Assembly: GCA_029204225.1 (NCBI GenBank)
Contig: CM055097.1
Location: 32,454,802 to 32,518,801 of the forward strand
Length of the DNA: 64,000 bases
Source: Diphasiastrum complanatum
Taxonomy: Eukaryota; Streptophyta; Lycopodiopsida; Lycopodiales; Lycopodiaceae
Direction: 5' to 3'
The notes below the pieces were generated by a model, which worked only from the letters and a program-made list of their open reading frames with translations, had not been told where the DNA came from and ran no database searches. Made by a program: the position numbers and the translations under genes. This document shows, piece after piece, positions 36,099-46,085 of this stretch. Every line of letters starts with the position of its first letter. The stretch's first letter is position 1.

Positions 36099-39000
36099 TT
36101 TTATAATGCTTTTTACAAACAAAAAGGTACATAAGACCAACGTGAATACATCTTAAGTATGATATCACCCAAGGGAGCATAAATATATCTTTGAAGCAAG
36201 ATATAAAGCCGAAAGGATTAAAACTCTTGAAGCTATACACCCACTACCTGTGACAGAAGGAAGATGGGAGAGTATCTCCATGGACTTTGTCACCAACTTG
36301 CCTCGCACACAGTTACAACATGATTCTATCTTGGTTATAGTTGACAGACTCACTAAGATGGCTCATTTTATTCCAACGCGTAAAAAGATTGATGTGTCTA
36401 GAGTAACTAGCCTATTTATCGAGCATGTGTTCAGACTTCATGGGTTACCATCATCCATAATGTTTGACAGAGATACTTGATTTATTGGGAGCTTTTGGAC
36501 GACAATTATGGACAAACTGGAAGTCCAATTGAGAATGAGCAACATGGAGCATCCTGAATGGCCAAACTGAGAGAGTCAACCAAACCTTAGATGATATGCT
36601 TAGGGCATTAGTTGGGGATAAGCAAACTCAGTGGGAGAAGTACTTGCCACTATTGGAGTTTGCTTACTAAAATGTAAGTACTAAAATAAGCCCTTTCAAG
36701 CTTACTTATGGTTTTAGGCCAACTAGCCCTGTTACGGTAGGATTCCTCAGAAAGTGCCTAGTGCGGCTAATTTCCTAACTCAAATGAATGAAATGCTTGG
36801 GTTAGCGAAAGTTAATGTAAGGCAAGTGATGGATCAAGCTAAGTCTTTTATGCTGATCAGCATCGCACGCCTAGAGAGTTTGTGGTAGGAGACATGGTGT
36901 TTCTCCAAGTACCCAAGGACTCTAAGACTCTCAAGACGAGCAAATGTTACAAGTTATCCCCTCGCTATTGTGGAAAGTTGTTAAAAGAATCATTGATTTT
37001 TCTTATAAGTAAGGTTTGAAGTTTCAGATTTGGAGTCTGATAGTTCCCTTTTCCGAGAAACAGATTTCCATTTTTGTGAATGTTCATGTTGCCAAGGGAA
37101 ACATTTCTGGCTATACAGTTTACAGTTTATATCTTGTAGTGGTTACATAATTTTGGTTTCTATTAGAGCCAAAATCGAGGAAAATGTTTTTGAGGGTGGG
37201 AGTGCTATGGACACACAGTTTTATACTTCTCTATATCCATGCCTCCCAACCGTCTTATGTTACTAATTTATTAATTTTGAGACTCCTTAAGATACGACCC
37301 TTTTGAAACTTTCCAAGATGTTCCTGACCATAGATTCTCTGTTCTCAGATTATTGAGTTTTGTGTCCTGAGCTTTTTGTAAGGGAGTTATAATTTTTGGA
37401 GATCCTAGTTAGAGATGTGCCTGATCTATTGGCAGTCATTGTCTGTCATTATATTCTCTTAGTTGGAAAATGCTTTGTTGATGCTATTTGCTGCTTTTGT
37501 ACTTCATTTGAATTTGAGAACGCATATGCTTAGTCTGAGCAGCAGATTCTCTATTTAATCAACTGAAGCAAAACTTGGGCACATCAAAATCAGGCATCTA
37601 GTGTGTGGAGACCTTTTCAAGGAAAAAGAAGGATCGTAATCCTACTGTAACTTTTTTCATGGTTGCACCATTACATTTCACACCTCATGATGCACCATTT
37701 TCCTGACAATAATTGGATCATCACAGGGGTAATATACCTGCACGGTAATTTACTGCTACTGCATGGTGGCATGATCTGAAGGACTAGAAGCAAAGTCACC
37801 AGCCATATGGGGCTAGATTTGAGCATGCTTTCAAATGTACCTGTTTATTTGGCTTGAACATGTTTGAGATTTTTCAGATGTTTCTTGGCTTGACAATGAG
37901 TGTTTGCTAACTGAATGTCTAAAAATCAGCACGACTTGTGCCAAATTTTGACCTGGTAATTCCTGTTATTTTTGATCATCAATGACTTTCTAAAAGAGTG
38001 CATGGAGCTCAGATGAAATAAACTAAAATCAGTGAAAGATGCCATTGTTTTCCCCAGGTTTACAATAAATACTGTCAGTGACTTTCAAAAGGAGCAATCT
38101 TCAACAGCATCAGGATCTAGGTCCAAACTGACTTTTACTAATTCTAGAAATAAACGTGAAGGCAACACAAAATTACATGACACCCAAAATAAGAATATAG
38201 AAAGGGAGGCTAGACTAGACTAGACTGGATGCTTCTCAATATTTGACTGCTCTGTGCAAAGGCTTCTCCTTAAACTACATATGAAGGATATCTCCCCAGA
38301 GATTGCAAGAGGTGGAAGAATCATATAAAACATCTAAAGTGTAAGATGAGATTTGATAGTTTGAAAAAAAGAAGAAGATTAATTCTTTCACTTCAGTAGC
38401 CTGTAGGAACGTCTTGCTTGTTCTCTTAAAACGGACAAGTTTTTTTTTATTCACTTTACCTTCTTCTTGTGCAATAAAGTACAGGTATGAGAGCTTGATA
38501 TTTATAGTAATATGTAACGCAGGCAATTTTTACTGATACATGATAAGGCTTTGCATGATGCAAGGCTTGAGATGGACATGTGTCAGATGCCTCTTCACGT
38601 GAGGCAATCAATAATTGTCATTTGAATGCTTTTAGAACAAAGAAGAAGATGATCAATTTGCTATCAATAAACTGGACATCATCCTTCTATTGGCAATGTA
38701 ATAATGCTTTGAGATTCCCCAAGTAATCATTACCTGTAAAACTGCAACAGGAAACTTTGGGCTTGGATAGGAAGTCATCCAAAGTCGAAATTCAGGATTA
38801 ACTTCTGGCCCAAAAGTCTCACAGATTCTTTCTAGCTCAGGCATCCATGAGGGTGCAAGATGGCAGTTTTGCAGCAGCACCCACGCACCTGCAAATGTAC
38901 ATTCAATAACGTGCATACTGTTTTGAATGTTTTGGTGAATTTCTCTCTCTTTCATGTGCCAATAACAAGATAAAGAACCTAAAGAAAGCAGGCTAATTTA

Positions 39001-40086
39001 GCTCTTTCGACATAGAAGAACAAAAGAGCCCTGGCAATTAAGGAGGGTCAGAATCCATTGCTTGTGAAATAAATCAGCAAGCTGAGAATGCTTTCGAGCG
39101 TGCACATCCAGACTATTTTATACATCCACTTGCCTTCAGTCTTAAGGTTGAAAAGTTTTTAAGTCTAGAATACTTGTGACCAATATCATATGTGAGATGT
39201 CACATCCAATGCCAAGAACTTGGACAGTGAACAATGCATCCTAAATTTAGTACTAACTTGATAGCAAGGGGCAATAATACATTGTTCAACTTCCAATGTT
39301 GAAACAAATCTTCATTAGTTACAAATGAGGCCTCTTGTGATCGTTGTAATTAAAAATTGCATACTTATGGAAATGTGCAAATGTGCATGACTGGAATTTT
39401 TTTGAGGCATAATATGGGGATTTCAAAGGGAATTGGAAGATAGCTCATCTAATATCCAAGAGTAGATTTTGACTGTGAATCTGGTCAAGGTGTTTTATGC
39501 TTGTTATCCTGTTCACTCTAGATGCACACACATCGGGAGAACTTTTGAAGATTAGACCAAGATAGATATGGAAAACTATACTGTTTTCAAAGAATGACTG
39601 TATGTAGAAAACCAGCATTATACTATTACTTCATCGATGTTACTACAAAAAATCAGAAGTATCAAACAATGCTTTTCTTTCCCAAAGCATGCAGCGAAAA
39701 GTTGCATGAAGAGATGAATACTCAAGTTGCCATCTCTGATTAGAACGATAAGTGATAATATATGAGGCACATTCTTATATGTGGATAGGTACTCCAAGGT
39801 TCGCTGTCTACAGGATTACCAGAAAACGAGCCAGTTTCACTCTCTATGAGATGCGACTACAATTCATTATCTCCAGAGAAAGCTAGCAGAAGAATTAGTA
39901 CTTGAGCGTTGCATGACTGACTTGCATCCACATTGTGAAAGCAGTAAACCAACCATGTGTGAGTTATCTGAGTTTGTTTTTGTACACAACCTGTGGCCAT
40001 GGCATCGGTTATCATCATGGATGCCTTTGGTCCCTGCCCCTGACCCAGTGAGATTGGGGCAATTTTTTCCGCCATCTCCTTGTCCA
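32901..40086 (-). CDS. Axonemal dynein heavy chain, 3' part (seven exons), inner-arm type
   Basis: The exons are 40086-39991, 38888-38734, 35582-35344, 35046-34940, 34634-34178, 33979-33880 and 33479-32901 (TAA stop). All introns are GT..AG and all phases join without error, giving about 577 residues. In order they carry ISLGQGQGP of the AAA6 region, [125 protein letters not shown] and the C-terminal end [18 protein letters not shown]...[11 protein letters not shown]. These match the C-terminal third of the motor of axonemal dynein heavy chains, closest in pattern to the single-headed inner-arm group (animal DNAH3/7/12). Dyneins slide doublet microtubules in flagella. The usual DDWDR after GRVT reads DDKDR. 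The exons upstream of 40086 (more than 80% of a full heavy chain) were not found. Confidence 0.95.
36017..36200 (-). mobile_element. LINE 3' end with (TC)n tail, in a dynein intron
   Basis: On the - strand a LINE 3' segment (36200-36093) runs TGCTCCC, TTGG, CACGTTGGTCTTATGTACC and AAAAGCATTATAAAACTCTT, then directly into about 76 bp of (TC)n (36092-36017). The same sequence order occurs at 54900-54759 and 55330-55187. This is a severely 5'-truncated copy inside the intron between the second and third visible dynein exons. Confidence 0.65.
36236..37030 (+). pseudogene. Gypsy integrase relic in a dynein intron
   Basis: The frame 36250-36480 reads [18 protein letters not shown], then [16 protein letters not shown] and [11 protein letters not shown], the integrase core with the first two catalytic Asp regions. 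A stop follows. The continuing sequence holds a shifted QTE..ERVNQ-like region near 36560 and LEFAY near 36650. The segment starts and ends abruptly and lies antisense to dynein. Confidence 0.85.
37031..38733. other. Dynein intron sequence, no further feature
   Basis: Part of the 3.15-kb intron between exons 38888-38734 and 35582-35344. Nothing else is recognised in it, nor in the intron at 38889-39990. Confidence 0.5.
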
Positions 40087-41207
40087 CTGTTGAAAAAGAT
40101 AAAGACCTTAGTAAGATAGCTGCATAGAGAACTGACTGACTGACTGGCAAATGATTATTTTATCATCTGGTAATGCTAGTAGCTTGGGAACATTACTTAA
40201 AATCAAAGCCGCCAGCGAAAATTGGATCATTGATGAGTATCTGAGTGCAAAATGCTCTATTCGCAAATGAACATTTTGGACTGATTTTTTCATTAAAGTG
40301 CTGCTCTCATGTGGCTCAATTTCAATACTTAATTACACTCTGTAGAGCTTCTGAGAAGAATGGAGTTGGTGATGGAAATTGTCAATTTATGGTAATGGCT
40401 CGAATATGGGTCGTTTTTTTTTTCCCTGGAGACAAAGGTTGTGCATTGATGATTTTCATCTTCTGCATGTATGTCTAAGGACAAAACTTAGAATTGACTT
40501 GCCTTGATACTAAAAGAGTCATCTTTCTTGATTTAAACATAGTCTAGCTAGTTGATGTCCTTCAAAAATGCATCTGAATCTTGTTCCGGGGTTTTTTCTG
40601 TTAGTAAACCTACTTCTAGCTCAGAATATATCTATATCGATACACACACACACATGTATACACACACATATGTGAGTTGCATCGGAATGAAGTTCCAGGG
40701 TGGAGCATTCTGTAATCCTCGAAAATACCTGACTTGGCAATAAATGGGCCGTGCATTTTTTAAAAAGAGGACGAGTGGTAGGAGCGATGAGTGGGTGATC
40801 ATGGCGAGGGTGGAGTCTATGCGATCGCTATCAGATAGGGATGGAGATTGTTACATGCCACTAAGATTTTTAGATAGTGTGTGGAAAAAAAAACAACAAA
40901 ATACATTTTTGAGCTCATTTTCCATCTTCTTTTGGCTTGGTTCATTTGGAGGCTACAGTGATCCGTTCTCTAATTTGTATTGCTAAAATCTGCTCCGGGG
41001 TGTTGACATTTTCCCAAGCTAGTCCAGTGAATGTGGTCGCTATAAGCATCCATGCTAGCGTGTGGGGTGTATGAGGGCTGTTTTGCATATCTCTTTGAAG
41101 GTTTAGGATGTAGGGTTTTTGGGTGGCACCTGTATTTCTTAGCATTTTGACAGCTTCTTCGTGGCCTTTTATAGTGTCTTAGGGGATGTGGTACCATACA
41201 TAGGTTT

Positions 41208-41298
41208 TAGTGCATGCAGGTGGAGTTGCGTACATTGTGAACAAACTTGTTTTTAGTGCATGCAGGTGGAGTTGCCTACATTGTGAACAAACTTATTC
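41208..41298. repeat. Two tandem ~46-bp units
   Basis: TTTTAGTGCATGCAGGTGGA followed by GTTGC.TACATTGTGAACAA occurs twice in a row with one or two differences. No gene is seen between 40294 and 41400. Confidence 0.8.
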
Positions 41299-41399
41299 CA
41301 ACACATCTACGAGGTTCAGGGGGCTCTGTTTTCGTATGAAAAAGCAATGGACATGAAACTTAAATTATTACATTAGATAGTAGTTGTATTTTCCTGAAA

Positions 41400-41935
41400 C
41401 TCCTCAACTTTCCCAAGAAGTCTTTGAAGCCAATGGCTTCACAAGTTGCAGCTGTCACTGCCTTATATTCAGAAAATCAGCAAGCAGTATTTCAATGAAA
41501 ATGACATCTCTATTACAATGATCCTTATTCAGCATAGGCAAAAAAACACAATTTTCTGATTTACCATCAATTTGCTTGCATAAATCATTGGGTACATGTA
41601 CATAAGTATCACAATTAAAGGTCCTCAAGTGAGAAACACTTGGTTTGCTGCCATGAAATATCTCTTTGGGTGTTTTGTGTTCAACTGCCCTTGTAAGTGC
41701 TCAACTTTGATGATAAACCGCCATGAGAAAGCCTCAACTCAATAAGAATTGAGTAAACCTATGGCCTTCATCATGCTTCAAACACATTAAGCAACGGCTA
41801 TGCAAAAATCTCTAGATTTATTAGAGATGTACCCTCCACCTCTATCACTCCTTAGGCATTTCATTTTCTTGTTCATTTGATTTTGAATAAAATTCTTGAG
41901 CTCAACAAAAAAATTGTATGCTTGTTTTCACTTAT
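41400..41935 (-). pseudogene. Ty1/copia integrase relic
   Basis: On the - strand, sequence near 41910-41790 reads NQMNKKMKCLRSDRGGGYIS, then NKSRDFCIA, the second catalytic Asp region of a copia integrase. Further along, traces of HPKRYFMAANQVF, the DTYVHVP region and KSENCVF (shifted) match the post-core segment. It is heavily decayed and truncated at both ends. Confidence 0.7.
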
Positions 41936-42056
41936 TCAACCAAACCTCCAATGTGGTACCATAACTACCATCATCATTTTGGCCATCAAAATTTTCCCAT
42001 GAAAACAAATTTGGACCCCATCGTGGCAACTCGAGCCCTCATCCAAATCCATGGGT

Positions 42057-42531
42057 TGTTGGGATCCACTGTGGTTTGGCGTTCTGGGGGATGGTGGTGT
42101 AATGCTAGAGTTATGGACTCGGCTCATTACATTCACTTTACTTTATGCATAAGCAGGCCTTGGGCCCTTTTTTATTCATTAGTGACACTTAGACTATATG
42201 GTTGGCCTTTGGCCTTATTATTCATTATTAGGCCATTTGGACATATTACTGGAGAGCGGGGGCCTTTTTGGAGGGCGCACTATTTTTCCTCCCAGTTGGG
42301 CCCTAGCCACCGGAAGCTTCCTTTTAGGGCTTCCTCTTGGCTATAAGTAGGGAAACTGTGTCATTTGTTATTTAGCTGATGATATTGATCTCTCTTTTTA
42401 GTCTCCTTAATCTCTCTCTTTCCTGCTTTCTAGGGTTAAGTCTTGCTTATGTGCTGCTTTCATAGCTTAAGTCTTGCTTATGTGATGCTTTTATAGCTTA
42501 GCTTTAGATCAGCTGTGGCTTTATTCTTAAC
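42057..42531 (+). repeat. Putative 5' LTR of element A
   Basis: The region begins TGTTGGGATCC and ends just before TGGTATCAGAGC. No second copy is visible, so the left edge is inferred only from the TGTTG start and typical length. Confidence 0.5.
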
Positions 42532-42532
42532 T

Positions 42533-42545
42533 TGGTATCAGAGCA
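42533..42545 (+). promoter_or_regulatory. Primer-binding site of element A
   Basis: TGGTATCAGAGCA is the initiator tRNA-Met type site, ahead of the element A gag. Confidence 0.85.
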
Positions 42546-43223
42546 CTTTCCTGATTGCTGAATTTCAGATCTGATTTTTTGCTTGGGTGCCCATTTTCCT
42601 TGCTGATTTTTCTCTCTTTGCTGAGGGCTTTCGTCTCTTTGCTTCAGCAACATTCAACAGAGTTTGGAGGAGGACCAGCTCCCATCATTTTCCTTGGCAG
42701 AGCTTTAGCAGATAGTTAGCGGAAGTACTTCCGCTAAATTTGGCGGCCAATGTTTTTTTTTTTTTTTTGGGCAGATTATTTCCGACGCCCAAGTTTCAAC
42801 CCTCCATCACCCATTTCTAGCTTGTTTGCAGGCTCTCCAGCGCCCAATTCCCTTGTCTCTTTCGTCCGTTCCTCCCATTTTCAACCCTCTTTTCACTTTT
42901 GTTGGCAGGCTGTCCAGCTGCTTTATACCTGTCACTTTCGTCCATTTTTGTCTCCGTTTGCAGCCATTTTTCACACCTTGTTTGCAGGCTGTCCATCGCC
43001 CATGCTCAACCAAATTTCACGAAATTCCGACTCCGTTTGATATTCCAATTTGTCACTTGCCTCCTGACTGTCCGGCGCATTTTCATAGTTTTCATTTTCA
43101 CTTTTTTCATTTGCTGATTGCTGTCCTTTCTTAGTTGTGATAAAAGTGGTTTTAATAGACTAATTTGGGGTGACGACAAGAGTCCGCTCTCTCAAGTTTT
43201 CGTCTATTCCTTCCACTATCATT

Positions 43224-44426
43224 ATGGCACATTCACCTACCCCGAGTGAGACTACTCAAGAAACCTTATCCGATCAGTTTCGTCGCATGGATGAGACCCT
43301 TTCTGGCCTCGTTCTTCGCTTCGATACCGTTATGACCGGCTTTGCTATTATGCAGTCACGGATTGATTCTTTATAGCCTCATGGTCCTGGTAAAGCTCTT
43401 GTTTTTCCTTCATTTGGGACTCCCCCTCCATTTGGATTTCCATCTTCCTCTGCTAATCAGCCTGGTGGTGGACCGTTCATTCCACCTAACCCATCTCCTG
43501 GTTTCTTTTCACGTCCCCCACTTCCTGAGTCACACTTTGCTCGAGACTTTCGTGATAGGGTACAGCTTGCTACCTATTCCGGTTCCTCTGACGGGAACTT
43601 ATTAGAGAATTGGTTTGCTAAGCTTGACACATATTTTCAGATCTACCCTAAGACTGATCCTCAGAAGATCCAGTTGGCTGCTTTACATTTAGATGGACGC
43701 GCCGCCACGTGGTGCCGAGTTTATAAAGCTGATCCTGATCGGGAAGGGCTCCATTTATGGCATACTTTTCGCCGTGACCTCCGTCATGTTATGATTGACC
43801 CTCAGTGGCTCGACCGCCAATGTGATACATTCCGTAGTCTCACTCAGACCAGTGATCTTGCTTCTTATACAGATCAGTTTATGGAGCTTTCTTATCTTTT
43901 CACAGATCTACAGCCCACTGAGCTTATTTCTCGTTACATTGCTGGGCTTCGTGGTGCTTTACGTTATGATGTTTCTTCCTTCCGTCCTCCCACACTTGTT
44001 GAGGCGATGTCTCTTGCCAGTACTTTACAGCATAAGTACTCTGACACTCTTCCCTCCCGCTTCTCCCGACCCCATCCTTCTGCTTCATCTATTCCCGCTG
44101 CGTCCACCCCTACACCTGCCCCTTCTGTTCTAGCTCTCTCCATTGTCCCTTCATCTCCTCGTCCTCCGACTCCTCGACCTGCTTTTGTCCGACGTTACAT
44201 GTCTGCAGAGTTCGCTGACCTTCAGTAGCAGCGTCTTTGCTTTCGTTGTAAGAGTCCTGACCATTTTGCCCGTGATTGTCGTCAGCCTCTCCCTACTACT
44301 ACTGCCGTTTTTTACCATGAGGGCACTACTCCAGATGATTCCGATATCTACATTCATATTTCTGATGAGCCTGACCTATCCTCTGAGCCTTCCACTAATT
44401 TACTTCCTGCTACTTGCCATGCTCAG
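43224..44426 (+). pseudogene. Element A Gag with zinc knuckle, two in-frame TAG stops
   Basis: The chosen ATG at 43224 gives MAHSPTPSETTQETLSDQF. The capsid-type region follows with LATYSGSSDGNLLENWFAKL, LAALHLDGRAATWCRVY, LWHTFRRDLRH and IAGLRGALRYDV. After a Pro/Ser-rich linker comes a complete CCHC knuckle, CFRCKSPDHFARDC (about 44238-44280). The frame is uninterrupted except for TAG codons at 43374 and 44226. It continues into the acidic HISDEPDLSSEP and breaks at the element B insertion point. Confidence 0.85.
44422..44426 (+). repeat. Target duplication of element B, left copy
   Basis: CTCAG occurs immediately left of element B and again at 51032-51036 immediately right. Five bases is the usual Ty3/gypsy target duplication. 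Confidence 0.9.
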
Positions 44427-45183
44427 TTTTACGAGCTCGTAACCAGTGCCGAACCCTAGAGAACACAAATAGGTCAGATACCACAGTCAGGGTCGTGTCC
44501 AGCGTACATGACCAACAGGGCAAGACAGTGTGAGTAGTGTGCCCCAGCATGGTCCATAGCCATGGCGGGCCTAACACAGCCTAGGGACCCTGTCAGCAGG
44601 ATAGGGCCCCCAGTTGGGTCCCGACGTGCAGTCGGCCACGTCAGTGCCATGTGGCCGACACTTGGCAGTAGCATGCTACCAGTCCTCACACTGGGCTAGG
44701 AGGGGCTTACTCTATATCAGGGAGTAGGCAAGGTTGGGTGGATCAGTGAGTGTTTGCCCTACTGTGGTGTTAGGATCTATTACACTGGTATCAGAGCCAT
44801 CTCCATCCTAGGGAGTTCAGGACAGCAGTAGAGAAAGCTATCAGAAGATAGGAAAGATTTCTCAGATTCTCAGAAAAGAATTGAGGAGGAAAATCGCTGT
44901 AGGAACAGCTTTCAAATCCTTGAAATTTGCTGGGAATTTACAGTTGTTTGAGGCACAATCCCTTGTAGAAGCTCAGCGCTGAAAAATCAGGGATTTACCC
45001 TTGATTTTTATGTATCAGTTGTGGATTTTTGAGCACATTTTAAATAGAAAACGTGGAGCAGGTCCAGCGCTGCCAAATTGGGTGGAAACTTCGAATTTGG
45101 AGTGAAATTTTCTGGAATTTGGAGCGGATCTGAGACAGAATCGTGGGTGCAGGTCCAGCGCTGAAGGTCTTTGGCAGGAACCA
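44427..45183 (+). repeat. Left extended terminal repeat of element B (LTR plus leader)
   Basis: The presumed true LTR is 44427-44784 (first bases TTTTACGAG, where the right copy has TGTTACGAG; last bases TATTACA). The remaining 399 bp are primer site plus leader, with three copies of a CAGCGCTG word. The sequence after 45183 (CAAGTTTGCAACTG) does not look like a tRNA complement. Confidence 0.9.
44786..44798 (+). promoter_or_regulatory. Canonical primer-binding site inside the left repeat
   Basis: TGGTATCAGAGCC lies one base after the presumed LTR end TTACA. The same site recurs at 50634-50646. Confidence 0.85.
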
Positions 45184-45494
45184 CAAGTTTGCAACTGTTT
45201 TGGGTCCTAAAACGGGAATTTTGGAGCAAAAAGTATACACCTCAGACAGCGAGGGAAGGGGCCAAGACGATCAGAAGTTTGTTTCTTTTTCTTGGTACCT
45301 TGATCTCTGATTTTTCCGGACAGCAGATCTGAAAGCAGTGGAGGAAGAGCTGAAAGGGCTTTTCTTGATTCTCTCTGTGGAAGTACAGTTCTCAGAAAGA
45401 GCTAAGTTTTCTTTCCCTCCTTGTACAGTTGTAAATTAGTCTTTTAGACTTTTTTTCCTTCAGAAGTTAAGGTAGCTCTCTTTCAGTTCCGAAG

Positions 45495-46085
45495 ATGACC
45501 ACTCCTCAGGGACCTGATCAACCCCCGGAGAGAGGCTTCGACGAACTTGAAACAGAAGCCTTGGCTTACAAAAAAGGGAAGGAACCCATGGAAGTGGAAG
45601 AACAGGAACAGTTCGCCGAAGAACTCGATGAACTGGTTACCAAGGAGCAGTTCCTCCAATTGGTAACAGAAGTGGATGAACTGAAGTTGGCATTAGCCAA
45701 TTTCAAGTCCAGTGTGGACGACTCGTTCGCTGAACTCAAAAACTTGTTTTTGAGTTCCGCGAAAGGAAGCCTTCCCAGCACTTCTCAGTTATCCCCTTCT
45801 CCACTTCCATCAGTTTCGGGTGAGACTTTACGGTCTCACCCCAGTGTTTTTAAAGATTTAAAGCCTCCTACTTTTAATGGGGAAGAGAAGGATAGAAATG
45901 CAGATATTCTACAAACCTTCCTCAGCAAATGGAAGAAAATTCATGCTCTTAAACAGACCCCTGACCATTTGCAAGCAATTGAGGCCAGTCTTTCTTTAGG
46001 GCCTATGGCCTATAAGTGGTGGTTAAATCTCCAGGAGACTGGGCAGACTCCCCGGTCATGGAAAGCTTTGAAGAAGCTTTCCTAA
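45495..46085 (+). CDS. Element B Gag, N-terminal part
   Basis: A 196-residue frame opens with a Glu-rich, coiled-coil-like N-terminus (about residues 20-85), then a Ser/Pro linker. The start of the retrotransposon capsid domain follows: [20 protein letters not shown] near residue 120 and [20 protein letters not shown] near 170. It ends early because the rest of the capsid domain ([20 protein letters not shown] onward) is in the frame beginning before 46016. The switch is by one base near 46058. I see no canonical slippery heptamer in the overlap, so a one-base deletion is more likely than programmed frameshifting. Confidence 0.85.
   Translation: MTTPQGPDQPPERGFDELETEALAYKKGKEPMEVEEQEQFAEELDELVTKEQFLQLVTEVDELKLALANFKSSVDDSFAELKNLFLSSAKGSLPSTSQLSPSPLPSVSGETLRSHPSVFKDLKPPTFNGEEKDRNADILQTFLSKWKKIHALKQTPDHLQAIEASLSLGPMAYKWWLNLQETGQTPRSWKALKKLS

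Noticed and set aside
36001-36240. Frames encoding (Ser-Leu)n or (Arg-Glu)n at 36001, 54565, 54636, 54875 and 55161
   Set aside because: These are translations of (AG)n microsatellites with no conserved flanks.
40108-40293. Possible additional dynein exon upstream of 40086 (LLALPDDK region)
   Set aside because: The words loosely resemble the segment before ISLGQGQGP, but no donor site gives the right phase and the alignment is poor.
46016-46085. Programmed frameshift between the two Gag frames of element B
   Set aside because: The overlap has no canonical slippery heptamer and the break falls inside the capsid domain, so a one-base deletion is the simpler reading. Kept only as an open test.
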